Part shown: positions 43,894 to 52,691 of the stretch, in pieces
Layout of the letters: each line of letters starts with the position of its first letter
How positions within the stretch are numbered: position 1 is the first letter of the stretch
Assembly (NCBI GenBank): GCA_964553105.1
Contig: CAZKJO010000004.1
Span: 1 to 64,000, forward strand
Origin: Profundicola sp964553105
GTDB lineage: Bacteria; Bacteroidota; Bacteroidia; Flavobacteriales; Weeksellaceae
Direction of reading: 5' to 3'
DNA: 64,000 nucleotides
The notes under the pieces: model-generated
What the model was told of the DNA's origin: nothing
What the model saw: the letters and a program-made list of their open reading frames with translations, nothing else
Databases searched by the model: none
Program-made: the position numbers and the translations under genes

Positions 43894-43921
43894 TTTGATT
43901 AAGCTTTGTTAATTTTAAATA

Positions 43922-45373
43922 TTAACCAACACTTCCTTCTAAGCTAATTTCTAGTAATTTTTGAGCTTCAATAGCAAACTCCATTGGTAATTTATTTAAA
44001 ACCTCTTTACTAAATCCGTTTACGATTAAGGCAATAGCTTTCTCATCGTCGATACCTCTTTGATTGCAATAGAACATTTGATCTTCACCAATCTTAGATG
44101 TTGTTGCCTCGTGCTCTAATTGTGCTGAATCATTATGAATCTCAATATATGGGAAAGTGTGTGCACCACATTTGTTACCCATTAATAAAGAGTCACACTG
44201 AGAGAAGTTTCTCGCTCCATGTGCATTTTTAGTCACTTTCACTAATCCTCTATATGAGTTTTGTGAATAACCAGCAGAAATTCCTTTAGAAATAATGGTG
44301 GACTTTGTATTCTTACCAATATGAATCATTTTAGTTCCGGTATCTGCTTGCTGATAATTATTGGTAACAGCCACAGAGTAGAATTCTCCCACAGAATTAT
44401 CACCTTTTAAAATACAGCTTGGGTATTTCCAAGTTACTGCAGAGCCTGTTTCAACTTGTGTCCAAGAAATCTTTGAGTTGGTATGCGCAATTCCTCTTTT
44501 CGTTACGAAATTATAAACACCACCTTTACCTTCATTGTTACCAGGATACCAGTTTTGAACTGTAGAATATTTAATTTCAGCACCGTCTAAAGCGATTAAT
44601 TCAACCACAGCAGCGTGTAATTGATTTTCGTCTCTAGATGGAGCAGTACATCCTTCTAAGTAAGAAACGTATGAATCTTCATCAGCAATTAACAAGGTTC
44701 TTTCGAACTGACCTGTACCTGCTTTATTAATTCTAAAATAGGTAGAAAGTTCCATAGGGCATTTTACACCTTTTGGAATGTAGCAGAAACTACCATCAGA
44801 GAAAACTGCAGAGTTAAGCGCTGCATAGAAGTTATCTCCTCTTGGCACAACTGTTCCAATATATTTCTTAACTAAATCTGGATGCTTTTGAATAGCATCT
44901 GAAATAGACATAAAAATAATACCTTTTTCCTTTAGCGTCTCTTGAAAAGAAGTAGCAACCGATACCGAGTCAATTACCACGTCCATAGCAACACCCGTTA
45001 AACGCTTTTGCTCATTTATTGAAATTCCAAGACGTTCAAAAGTTCTCAATAATTCAGGGTCAACTTGATCTAAAGATTCAAGTTCAGGTTTCTTTTTAGG
45101 CGCTGCAAAATATTTAATTGCATTAAAATCAGGTTTCTCATAATTTACGTTCGCCCAATCTGGTTCTTCCATACTTTGCCAAATCTCAAATGACTTCAAT
45201 CGCCATTCGGTCATCCATTCTGGTTCATTTTTTCTAACCGAAATCATGCGAATAATTTCCTCGTTCAACCCTACAGGGAAATCTTCATACTCAATATCGG
45301 TTGTGAACCCAAATTCGTATTCTTTATTAGAACTTAGTTCTTCTCTTAAATCGTCTTCTGTATATTTACTCAT
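43922..45373 (-). CDS. sufB: Fe-S cluster assembly scaffold SufB
   Basis: A protein of 483 residues with the SufB core: DSVSVATSFQETLKEKGIIF, VPRGDNFYAALNSAVFSDGSFCYIPKGV, SYLEGCTAPS, YSTVQNWYPGNNEGKGGVYNFVTKRG and HNDSAQLEHEATTSKIGEDQMFY. It is part of the SufBCD scaffold that builds clusters in the cytoplasm. A strong terminator and gdhA follow directly, so sufC, sufD and sufS are not downstream. sufA lies 138 bases upstream on the same strand. The split layout differs from the usual sufABCDS run in Flavobacteriia. Confidence 0.97.
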   Translation of the reverse strand: MSKYTEDDLREELSSNKEYEFGFTTDIEYEDFPVGLNEEIIRMISVRKNEPEWMTEWRLKSFEIWQSMEEPDWANVNYEKPDFNAIKYFAAPKKKPELESLDQVDPELLRTFERLGISINEQKRLTGVAMDVVIDSVSVATSFQETLKEKGIIFMSISDAIQKHPDLVKKYIGTVVPRGDNFYAALNSAVFSDGSFCYIPKGVKCPMELSTYFRINKAGTGQFERTLLIADEDSYVSYLEGCTAPSRDENQLHAAVVELIALDGAEIKYSTVQNWYPGNNEGKGGVYNFVTKRGIAHTNSKISWTQVETGSAVTWKYPSCILKGDNSVGEFYSVAVTNNYQQADTGTKMIHIGKNTKSTIISKGISAGYSQNSYRGLVKVTKNAHGARNFSQCDSLLMGNKCGAHTFPYIEIHNDSAQLEHEATTSKIGEDQMFYCNQRGIDDEKAIALIVNGFSKEVLNKLPMEFAIEAQKLLEISLEGSVG

Positions 45374-45511
45374 TTCTTTTCTTATTTAAGATTTAAAGCA
45401 CAATCCATATTTTTAAAATTCATGCATTTCAGAGGATTGCTTTTCTTAAATCTTATTTTGAATTGTATCTTATTAAATTATACCAAATGTATTGGCATTA
45501 TTAATTTATTA

Positions 45512-45841
45512 TTAAAGGGCAAAGGATTCACCACATCCACATGTTCTGTTTGCATTTGGGTTATTAAAAATAAAGCCTTTTCCATTTAGCCCACCTGAAA
45601 ATTCTAAGGTGGTCCCAACTAAATAAAGGAATGAACTTTTATCAACCAAGATGCGAACACCATTATCTTCAAACAATTGATCCTCTTCATTACGATTTTT
45701 ATCAAAGTTTAAATTATAAGATAAACCACTGCATCCGCCACTTGTTACACTTACACGCACAAAACTTGTGTCTAAAGAAGTACCTTCTTCACCAAGTAGT
45801 TGTTCTATTTTGGTTTTAGCCTGTTCAGAAACTTTAATCAT
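45512..45841 (-). CDS. Fe-S cluster assembly A-type carrier (SufA/IscA/ErpA)
   Basis: A protein of 109 residues from ATG 45841 (MIKVSEQAKTKIEQLL); an upstream frame start would add MYFCRINLNK with no family support. The three conserved cysteines are SGGCSGLSY near residue 40 and TCGCGES near the C-terminus. A-type carriers move clusters from the scaffold to apo-proteins. It lies upstream of sufB on the same strand with a 138-base spacer, so either an operon or a unit with a separate sufB promoter. Confidence 0.94.
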   Translation of the reverse strand: MIKVSEQAKTKIEQLLGEEGTSLDTSFVRVSVTSGGCSGLSYNLNFDKNRNEEDQLFEDNGVRILVDKSSFLYLVGTTLEFSGGLNGKGFIFNNPNANRTCGCGESFAL

Positions 45842-46003
45842 CTTATTTAGATTTATTCTACAAAAATACAAATTTACTAGGGATTTCTAGGTATAGTTCA
45901 AATTATGTATGAATTGGTCTATAGATAAAATTTATTAATTATTTAAAACCTAATTTCATGATTCTTTCAAAGTATTATTATAAAAAGCTTAATCTATTGT
46001 TTT

Positions 46004-46945
46004 TTAAAGATTTATCAAGTTGTTTTTAGCTTCATCAAACTCTTTCATCATAGAGAATACAACATCTTCAGCAGAAATGATTTCATTAATTAATGAAGAA
46101 CCTTGTCCGATTTCTAATTCACCTTCAACCAAATCTCCTTCGAACATTCCTTTTTTTGCACGACCACGACCTAAAAGCTCTTGTAGTTCTTCCTTAGTTG
46201 CACCTTCGGTATAGGCTTTTTGAACTTGTTGCCAAAAATTATTTTTAATGAGTCGTACAGGAGCTAATTCTTTTAATGTAAGATGGGTGTCTCCTTCATT
46301 TGCTTTAATGATTTCCTGTTTAAATGCAATATGAGAAGAAGCTTCATGAGTCGCAGCGAATCTAGAGCCTACCTGGACTCCGTCTGCACCCAAAATCATA
46401 CAAGCCAACATTTGCTTACCTGTTGAAACTCCTCCTGCTGCCAATAAGGGTATTTCTATATGATTGGCAACATCTGGAATAAGGCAAAGCGTGGTGGTTT
46501 CCTCTCTGCCATTATGACCACCTGCCTCAAATCCCTCTGCCACGATGGCGTCTACGCCGGCTTCTTGTGATTTCAATGCAAATTTAACGCTACTCACCAC
46601 ATGAACTACTTTAATTCCTTCCTTTTGAAGCGTAGAAGTCCATGCTTTTGGATTTCCCGCGGAGGTGAAAACAATTTTTACACCTAATTTTATAATGTTT
46701 TCCATGTGTTCCTCTATCGAAGGATACATTAGAGGAACGTTAACCCCGAAAGGTTTATCTGTAGCTGCCTGACATTTTTTGATATGTTCCACCAATACAT
46801 CTGGATACATGCTTCCTGACCCAATTAAACCCAGACCACCAGCGTTTGAAACTGCTGAAGCTAGTTTCCATCCGCTATTCCAGATCATTCCACCTTGTAT
46901 GATAGGATACTTTATATTAAAAAGAGAGTTAATTCTATTCGCCAT
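46004..46945 (-). CDS. Nitronate monooxygenase / FMN-dependent oxidoreductase
   Basis: About 313 residues from ATG 46945 (MANRINSLFNIKYPIIQGGM). TIM-barrel of the 2-nitropropane dioxygenase/FabK type: PIIQGGMIWNSGWKLASAVS, GGLGLIGSGSM, VDAIVAEGFEAGGHNGRE (phosphate-binding glycines and the active-site His) and AAGGVSTGKQMLACMILGADGVQVGSRF. Both nitronate monooxygenase and enoyl-ACP reductase FabK share this pattern; I prefer the former, weakly, since no fatty-acid genes are nearby. FMN is the expected cofactor. It precedes no other gene on its strand closely and is divergent from the DUF2795 gene. Confidence 0.85.
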   Translation of the reverse strand: MANRINSLFNIKYPIIQGGMIWNSGWKLASAVSNAGGLGLIGSGSMYPDVLVEHIKKCQAATDKPFGVNVPLMYPSIEEHMENIIKLGVKIVFTSAGNPKAWTSTLQKEGIKVVHVVSSVKFALKSQEAGVDAIVAEGFEAGGHNGREETTTLCLIPDVANHIEIPLLAAGGVSTGKQMLACMILGADGVQVGSRFAATHEASSHIAFKQEIIKANEGDTHLTLKELAPVRLIKNNFWQQVQKAYTEGATKEELQELLGRGRAKKGMFEGDLVEGELEIGQGSSLINEIISAEDVVFSMMKEFDEAKNNLINL

Positions 46946-47058
46946 TAATTGTATAATTTGATTCAAAAATAACTTAATTTTTAGGAATCAAAAACTTGAG
47001 ATAAGAATTGAATTTGAATATGGTAATGAATTTGCTATTTTTGGGAAAGAAATAAAAC

Positions 47059-47089
47059 TTTGAAAATTGAAAGTACTTTGATACTTTTG
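47059..47089 (+). promoter_or_regulatory. Bacteroidota promoter (-33/-7) for the DUF2795 gene
   Basis: TTTG at 47059-47062 and TACTTTTG at 47082-47089, separated by exactly 19 bases: a near-ideal TTTG-N19-TAnnTTTG promoter, 17 bases before the ATG at 47107. It is the clearest complete promoter in the window. Confidence 0.85.
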
Positions 47090-47106
47090 CAAAAAATAAG
47101 AAGATT

Positions 47107-47328
47107 ATGTATTGGACACTAGAATTAGCATCATACCTAAGTGACGCACCATGGCCAGCGACAAAAGACGAGTTAATCGACTACGCTATAAGAACTGGAG
47201 CTCCTTTAGAAGTTGTAGAAAATCTTCAGTCAATCGAGGATGAAGGAGATTCATATGAATCTATCCAAGAAATCTGGTCAGACTACCCGACGGATGAGGA
47301 TTTTTTATGGAATGAAGACGAGTATTAA
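47107..47328 (+). CDS. DUF2795 small protein
   Basis: A protein of 73 residues: MYWTLELASYLSDAPWPATK, then DELIDYAIRTGAPLEVVENL, then an acidic tail with EIWSDYPTDEDFLWNEDEY. The helical middle matches the DUF2795 domain, a short all-helical domain of unknown function widespread in bacteria. The tail is strongly acidic. It is preceded by a perfect promoter and followed by a terminator, so it is a single-gene unit, with secA next. This neighbour relation to secA recurs in Flavobacteriia as I recall, but no link is proven. Confidence 0.88.
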   Translation: MYWTLELASYLSDAPWPATKDELIDYAIRTGAPLEVVENLQSIEDEGDSYESIQEIWSDYPTDEDFLWNEDEY

Positions 47329-47349
47329 AAATTAGATTTTGAATAACTT

Positions 47350-47376
47350 AAAACCCTTGTGTTGAGGGTTTTTTTA
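47350..47376 (+). terminator. Terminator after the DUF2795 gene
   Basis: AAACCCT / AGGGTTT stem with a seven-base loop and seven T residues. Confidence 0.85.
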
Positions 47377-47526
47377 TTTTTATAAATTTAGGTTTTAGAG
47401 ATGGAAGAAGTCCTGTTTTTAAAATTTATAAACTTCTTTTTGATTTAATTTTCATCTGTTATAGACATACCTTCGCTTGAGTCATTTAATCTTAAGTTAA
47501 GTTTCTAGGATAATCTTAATAAATCA

Positions 47527-47581
47527 TTTCGTATTATAAACTGCAAAAGTGTCATAATTTGTAACTTTGCACGACATTTGA
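47527..47581. repeat. 55-bp duplicate, left copy (contig-end overlap)
   Basis: Identical to 47682-47736 across the N run. Artefact of two overlapping contig ends upstream of secA. Confidence 0.95.
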
Positions 47582-47681
47582 NNNNNNNNNNNNNNNNNNN
47601 NNNNNNNNNNNNNNNNNNNNNNNNNNNNNNNNNNNNNNNNNNNNNNNNNNNNNNNNNNNNNNNNNNNNNNNNNNNNNNNNN
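47582..47681. other. False assembly gap (100 N) upstream of secA
   Basis: Exactly 100 N between two identical 55-base ends, so no sequence need be missing. Confidence 0.92.
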
Positions 47682-47736
47682 TTTCGTATTATAAACTGCA
47701 AAAGTGTCATAATTTGTAACTTTGCACGACATTTGA
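47682..47736. repeat. 55-bp duplicate, right copy (contig-end overlap)
   Basis: Identical to 47527-47581. The secA -7 box lies in it and is therefore printed twice in the window. Confidence 0.95.
47717..47724 (+). promoter_or_regulatory. -7 promoter element for secA
   Basis: TAACTTTG matches TAnnTTTG, 52 bases before the secA ATG. Its twin inside the left 55-base copy is not a second promoter. Confidence 0.5.
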
Positions 47737-47776
47737 ATAAAATCAAACACTTAAACAAAACATACCTAAAAATAAT

Positions 47777-50700
47777 ATGGGTTTTTTAGATAAAATTTTA
47801 AAAGGATTTCTTGGAGATAAGAATGAGAAAGACGTAAAAGAATTACGTAAATATGTTGACCAAGTCCTTCAAGCTGAGCACGAAAAAATAGAAAAACTTT
47901 CTATAGACGAATTAAGAGCTAAGACAGATGAGTTCAAGCAGAAAATCAAAGATGCTGTAAAAGAGCAAGATGATAAGATTGCTGACTTGAAAGCAAAGAT
48001 CGAAGCTTCCGAAGAAATTGAGGAAAAAGATGAGTTTTTCCATCAAATTGATCAGATCAATAAGGAGAAATATGAAATAGAAGAAAAAGTCTTATCGGAA
48101 TTGCTTCCAGAAGCTTTTGCGGTTGTTAAAGAAACAGCTAAAAGGTTCTATCATAATTCAGAAATTGAGGTAGAAGCAAAACCTTTTGATAGAGAATTAG
48201 CTGGACAAAAAGATTACGTTCAACTTGTAGGTGATACCAAGGCTGTTTGGAAAAACTCATGGGATGCGGCAGGTAAAGAAGTTATCTGGGACATGATTCA
48301 CTATGATGTTCAATTAATTGGTGGTACTGTATTACATCAAGGTAAAATCGCGGAGATGCAAACAGGTGAGGGTAAAACCTTAGTGGCTACACTTCCTATT
48401 TATTTAAATGCATTAACAGGTAGAGGAGTTCACGTAATTACTGTTAACAACTATCTTGCACGTCGTGATGCTAGTTGGATTGGACCTATTATGGAGTTCC
48501 ATGGTTTAAGTATTGATTGTATCGATAATCACCAACCTAACTCAGAAGGTAGAAGACAAGCTTATAAAAAAGATATTGTTTACGGAACGAATAACGAATT
48601 TGGTTTCGATTATTTACGTGATAATATGGCGACTTCAATGGATAATTTAGTTCAACAAGAATTGAATTATGCTATTATTGACGAGGTCGATTCAGTTTTA
48701 ATTGATGATGCAAGAACACCATTGATTATTTCGGGGCCAGTTCCACAAGGAGATCGCCAAGAATATGATGCTTTAAAACCAACTATTGATAAATTAGTTA
48801 GAGTTCAACGTGAAGAATTATCTAAAACATTGAATGATGCCAAGAAATATTGGAAAGAAGGTAAATCTAAAGAAGCTGGATTTGAATTATTAAAAGTATT
48901 CCGTGGTTTACCTAAATATAAGCCATTAATCAAGTTCTTATCTGAAGACGGTACACGTACTTTGTTACAGAAAACAGAGTCACATTATATGCAGGACAAC
49001 AACCGTGAAATGCATAAGATTGATGATCACTTATATTTCGTGATTGACGAGAAACAAAATCAAATCAACCTTACAGATAAAGGAATTGAATATTTATCTC
49101 AAGATAATCAAGACCCTGAATTCTTTGTATTGCCAGAGATTGGAGAAGAAGTTGCAAAAATTGAGCAATTAGATCTTCCAAAAGAAGAAGAATACGCTAA
49201 GAAAGAAGAGTTTTTTCGTGAATTTGCTATTAAATCAGAACGCATTCACAGTATGAACCAACTATTGAAAGCCTACACCTTGTTTGAGAAAGACGTGGAG
49301 TATGTTGTAATGGATGGTCAGGTGAAAATTGTAGATGAGCAAACAGGACGTATCATGGATGGTCGTCGATATTCAGATGGTTTACACCAATCTATTGAAG
49401 CAAAAGAAAATGTAAAGATTGAGGCTGCAACCCAAACCTTTGCTACTGTAACCTTACAGAACTACTTCCGAATGTATAACAAGCTTTCGGGGATGACGGG
49501 TACTGCGGAAACAGAAGCAGGTGAGTTTTGGGAAATCTATAATTTAGATGTGGTTGTAATTCCAACCAACAGACCAATTGCGCGTCACGATAAAGAAGAT
49601 AAAATTTATAAAACCAATCGCGAGAAGTTTAATGCAGTAATTGAAGAAGTTACGCGTTTATCTAAAGAAGAAAAACGTCCGGTNNNNNNNNNNNNNNNNN
49701 NNNNNNNNNNNNNNNNNNNNNNNNNNNNNNNNNNNNNNNNNNNNNNNNNNNNNNNNNNNNNNNNNNNNNNNNNNNNNNNNNNNGAAAAAATTTCTAAATT
49801 AATGGATAGAATGGGCCATAAAGAAGGTGATGTTTTACAACATTCTATGGTTTCTAAATCTATCGAAAGAGCGCAGAAAAAAGTAGAGGAAAACAACTTC
49901 GGAATCAGAAAAAGATTACTTGAGTATGATGACGTAATGAACAAACAACGTGAGGTAATTTATACGCGTCGTAGAAATGCATTGAATGGTGAAAGACTGG
50001 ATACCGATATTGCAAACATGATTTATGATACTGTATTCTCTATTGTGAATATTCACAAATCAACGAATAAGTTCAAGGATTTTGAAATGGACTTGATTAA
50101 ACATTTCACGATGGATTCGCCTGTAACACCAAAAGAATTCGAGGGTAAATCTGAAAATGATTTAGTGAAACTTGTCTTCAAGGCTGCAATGGCGGATTAT
50201 AAGATGAAAGTTAAAACTACAGCAGAAAAAGTATATCCTGTAGTAGCAAATATCTTTGAAAATAATACTCAAAACTTCCAACGAATTCAAGTTCCATTTA
50301 CGGATGGAGCTAAAACGTTAACGGTGGTTTCTGATTTAGAAAAAGCTTATAATACAGAAGGAAAACAATTAATTAAAGACTTCGAAAAAGGTATTACTTT
50401 AGCTTTAATTGATGAGCACTGGAAGGAGCATTTACGTGATATGGATGATTTACGTCGTTCGGTTCAAAACGTAACGTATGAGCAAAAAGATCCTTTAGTA
50501 GTTTATAAGGAGGAATCTTTCTATATGTTCAGAAACATGTTAGACGAGGTAAACAGAGAAACAATCTCATTCTTATTCAAAGGTGAATTACCAGCTCCAG
50601 ATCCTCGTCAGATTCAGCAAGCTCGTCAGCAAAGAGAGGAGAAAGTTGAAACCAATAGAGGTGAAGATATGAGTCAAAGTTCTCAAGCTAATCAGCAGGC

Positions 50701-50878
50701 TGCTAATCAACAACGTGGTGAGCAAGTAGAAGTTACGGCTCCTAGACAAGTGGTTAAAATTGGAAGAAACGAACGAGTAAACATTAGAAATGTAAATTCG
50801 GGAGAGAAACAAGAATTAAAATACAAACAAGCAGAACCTATGATCGAAACAGGTGAGTGGGTTTTAGTTGAGGATTAA
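47777..50878 (+). CDS. secA: Preprotein translocase ATPase SecA, with assembly gap
   Basis: A frame of 1033 codons including the gap. NBD1 has Walker A MQTGEGKTLVATLP and DEVDSVLIDDARTPLIISG (DEAD-like). The preprotein cross-linking domain contains a Flavobacteriia-type insertion (about 330-440). The frame breaks at EEKRP just before the N run and resumes at EKISKLMDRMG and KRLLEYDDVMNKQREVIYTRR. The missing block is the NBD2 core ([22 protein letters not shown]-type helicase region), so about 375 bases are hidden, not 100. The tail has no CxCxxxHC zinc site, as is common in this phylum. It drives Sec export. A terminator follows. Confidence 0.96.
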   Translation: MGFLDKILKGFLGDKNEKDVKELRKYVDQVLQAEHEKIEKLSIDELRAKTDEFKQKIKDAVKEQDDKIADLKAKIEASEEIEEKDEFFHQIDQINKEKYEIEEKVLSELLPEAFAVVKETAKRFYHNSEIEVEAKPFDRELAGQKDYVQLVGDTKAVWKNSWDAAGKEVIWDMIHYDVQLIGGTVLHQGKIAEMQTGEGKTLVATLPIYLNALTGRGVHVITVNNYLARRDASWIGPIMEFHGLSIDCIDNHQPNSEGRRQAYKKDIVYGTNNEFGFDYLRDNMATSMDNLVQQELNYAIIDEVDSVLIDDARTPLIISGPVPQGDRQEYDALKPTIDKLVRVQREELSKTLNDAKKYWKEGKSKEAGFELLKVFRGLPKYKPLIKFLSEDGTRTLLQKTESHYMQDNNREMHKIDDHLYFVIDEKQNQINLTDKGIEYLSQDNQDPEFFVLPEIGEEVAKIEQLDLPKEEEYAKKEEFFREFAIKSERIHSMNQLLKAYTLFEKDVEYVVMDGQVKIVDEQTGRIMDGRRYSDGLHQSIEAKENVKIEAATQTFATVTLQNYFRMYNKLSGMTGTAETEAGEFWEIYNLDVVVIPTNRPIARHDKEDKIYKTNREKFNAVIEEVTRLSKEEKRPXXXXXXXXXXXXXXXXXXXXXXXXXXXXXXXXXXEKISKLMDRMGHKEGDVLQHSMVSKSIERAQKKVEENNFGIRKRLLEYDDVMNKQREVIYTRRRNALNGERLDTDIANMIYDTVFSIVNIHKSTNKFKDFEMDLIKHFTMDSPVTPKEFEGKSENDLVKLVFKAAMADYKMKVKTTAEKVYPVVANIFENNTQNFQRIQVPFTDGAKTLTVVSDLEKAYNTEGKQLIKDFEKGITLALIDEHWKEHLRDMDDLRRSVQNVTYEQKDPLVVYKEESFYMFRNMLDEVNRETISFLFKGELPAPDPRQIQQARQQREEKVETNRGEDMSQSSQANQQAANQQRGEQVEVTAPRQVVKIGRNERVNIRNVNSGEKQELKYKQAEPMIETGEWVLVED
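49684..49783. other. Assembly gap (100 N) inside secA
   Basis: Exactly 100 N. It replaces most of the NBD2 core; the true length from family comparison is near 375 bases. Confidence 0.94.
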
Positions 50879-50903
50879 TTCGGCTAGGATTTAAGAATTA
50901 TTG

Positions 50904-50938
50904 AAAGGTCAGAATTTAATATTCTGATCTTTTTTTTC
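50904..50938 (+). terminator. Terminator after secA
   Basis: AAAGGTCAGAAT pairs with ATTCTGATCTTT (one G-T pair) around a five-base loop, followed by a long T-run. Confidence 0.85.
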
Positions 50939-51125
50939 ATCGTTGAATATCAAATGATAATAGTTTATTTTGCCTAGTTCGTCATTATCTCCAGCAGAAA
51001 TATCACTTATTTTTATCTATTCAATAAATATTAAAACCGTGAAAATATTTGTTATTAAAAATTTATGAGACTTTAGGAGAACAAATTAATTTAAAAGCAC
51101 GATTTTTGAATATTGATTTAGCCTT

Positions 51126-51785
51126 ATGGATTTGAAGTTAAAAGTAGAACAAATACAAAACAGAATATTGAATTATAAGAAAGCAGGTTATCAATTGTGC
51201 ATAACCTCATCTTTTCAAACCCATAGTTTGCCCTTGTTACATATAGTTACTACGGCGATTCCAGATTTACCTGTCTTGTTTATTGATACAGGATTTCATT
51301 TTCCGGAAACTTATGCGTTTAGAAATCAAATCAAAGGTGATTGGAATTTAAATTTAATCAATGTACAGAGCAAAACAGCCAAGAATCAACAAGTGGATGC
51401 AGATGGTCAGTTTTTGTATTCAACAGATCCTGAATACTGTTGTCATATCAACAAGGTTGAACCCTTGGATGATGCCATGAAAATTTATGATATTTGGATA
51501 GCAGGTTTAAGAAAAGATCAGACCAAATTCAGAACAACTTTGCAAGAAGAAGAGTTTCAGGAAGAGGGGCTAATGAAATATCATCCTATTTTGGATTGGA
51601 ATTCAAAAATGATTTATGATTATGCCAAGGCTTTTAATTTGCCACAACATCCGCTGGAGGCTCAGGGTTATTTGAGTATCGGATGTATGCCATGCACAAA
51701 TAGTGTATCAGAGGATATGGAACGAAGTGGAAGGTGGTATGGTAGTAAAAAAACTGAATGTGGAATACATTTAAACACAAAATAA
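51126..51785 (+). CDS. cysH: Assimilatory adenylyl-sulfate (APS) reductase, CysH type
   Basis: A protein of 219 residues of the PAPS/APS reductase family. P-loop-like SSFQTHSLPLLH lies near residue 28-39. Cysteines 105-106 (EYCCHINKVEPL) and 187 and 190 (GCMPCTN) give the CC...CxxC pattern that binds [4Fe-4S] and marks APS reductases over PAPS reductases. The catalytic Cys is 212 in the C-terminal ECGIH. It reduces APS to sulfite in the cytoplasm with thioredoxin. cysD, cysN and cysIJ are not adjacent. It is the first gene of a three-gene operon: the next ATG follows immediately after its stop. Confidence 0.92.
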   Translation: MDLKLKVEQIQNRILNYKKAGYQLCITSSFQTHSLPLLHIVTTAIPDLPVLFIDTGFHFPETYAFRNQIKGDWNLNLINVQSKTAKNQQVDADGQFLYSTDPEYCCHINKVEPLDDAMKIYDIWIAGLRKDQTKFRTTLQEEEFQEEGLMKYHPILDWNSKMIYDYAKAFNLPQHPLEAQGYLSIGCMPCTNSVSEDMERSGRWYGSKKTECGIHLNTK

Positions 51786-52691
51786 ATGCGGGTTTTAGTT
51801 ACAGGTGGAGCAGGATATATCGGTTATTCCCTGGTGAATTTATTGGATCAAAATGAGAATATTTCTGAAATTACGGTTTTTGATAACTTGCTCAGAAACA
51901 ATACACATTTCTTTACAGAAGGTAATAAATTAAAGAAAACAAAATTCCTGAAGGGTGATATACTGAATTTATATGAATTAGAAAATGCTGTAAAAGATAA
52001 AGATATTGTGGTGCATTTGGCGGCACATGTAGAATTTCCTTACAGTTATCAGGATAATTATAAGTATGAACAGGTTAATCATTATGGGACTGTAGTTTTA
52101 TATAATTTACTGGAGCGTTTTCCTGTCGAAAAGGTTATTTTCTTGAGTTCTGCTGCCGTGTATGGTTTCAGTGAAAAAGTCACAGAATCAACACCACCGG
52201 CTCCCATCAACTTCTATGGATCTTCTAAACTACAAGCAGAGAAGTATTTACAATTATTGGAAAATCAGTCGAATATCTACCTTTTGAGGTCAGGCAATGT
52301 GTTTGGTTATAACCCCATGTTAAGACTGGACTCGGTAATCAATCGATTTATTTTTGATACACTGGTTTATGAAAAAATTAAAATTCACGGTGTTGGAAAT
52401 CAGTTGAGACCATTTATTTCATTGGCTACCTTAACACAAGAAATTTTAAACTTTATAATGCAGGACCGCGTTAGTGGAATTTATAATTTAGTGGAATTCA
52501 ACCAATCAATGAATCGAATTAGAGATTATCTGATGACAAAGAATCCAGATTTGGAGTTTGCTTATCTCAACTCAAATCAAGAATTTAAAACGGTTTCCAT
52601 GTTTTCTGAAAAGTTGGATATTACACGAGATTTTGAGGAAACAATAGAACCGGTTTATCAACAATTCGAGGAATCAATACGATTAAAATGA
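51786..52691 (+). CDS. NAD-dependent epimerase/dehydratase, extended SDR
   Basis: A protein of 301 residues. The NAD site is GGAGYIGYSLVNLL (about 7-20), with DNLLRNNTHFF behind beta-2. Catalytic SSAAVYGF and FYGSSKLQAEKYL give Ser and YxxxK. QLRPFISLATLTQEILNFIM is typical of sugar-nucleotide epimerase-like members. It lacks long C-terminal substrate features, so UDP-glucose 4-epimerase or a dehydratase-like role are possible. It begins at the base after the cysH stop and overlaps msrA by 4 bases (ATGA), so all three are translated as one block. A larger paralogue is at 40385. Confidence 0.88.
   Translation: MRVLVTGGAGYIGYSLVNLLDQNENISEITVFDNLLRNNTHFFTEGNKLKKTKFLKGDILNLYELENAVKDKDIVVHLAAHVEFPYSYQDNYKYEQVNHYGTVVLYNLLERFPVEKVIFLSSAAVYGFSEKVTESTPPAPINFYGSSKLQAEKYLQLLENQSNIYLLRSGNVFGYNPMLRLDSVINRFIFDTLVYEKIKIHGVGNQLRPFISLATLTQEILNFIMQDRVSGIYNLVEFNQSMNRIRDYLMTKNPDLEFAYLNSNQEFKTVSMFSEKLDITRDFEETIEPVYQQFEESIRLK

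Larger units (their letters stand above)
43340..43921. other. Noncoding AT-rich region between gdhA and sufB
   Basis: 582 bases without a credible gene. Two short frames here (43432-43632 minus and 43529-43711 plus) overlap each other and look like chance: odd residue composition and no family signal. The stretch holds a 13-base direct repeat at a 21-base period (43581, 43602) and a terminator at 43859-43893. The gdhA promoter must lie in it. Confidence 0.7.
47329..47776. other. Region between DUF2795 and secA
   Basis: 448 bases with no credible gene. It holds the DUF2795 terminator (47350-47376), a false gap flanked by identical 55-base copies, and the secA promoter element. Short frames here cross the N run and the duplicate, so they are artefacts. 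True length after collapsing is about 293 bases. Confidence 0.8.

Noticed and set aside
47505..47758. Short minus-strand frames of 81 and 68 aa next to secA
   Set aside because: They cross the N run and repeat the same peptide on both sides because of the 55-base duplicate. Pure assembly artefact.
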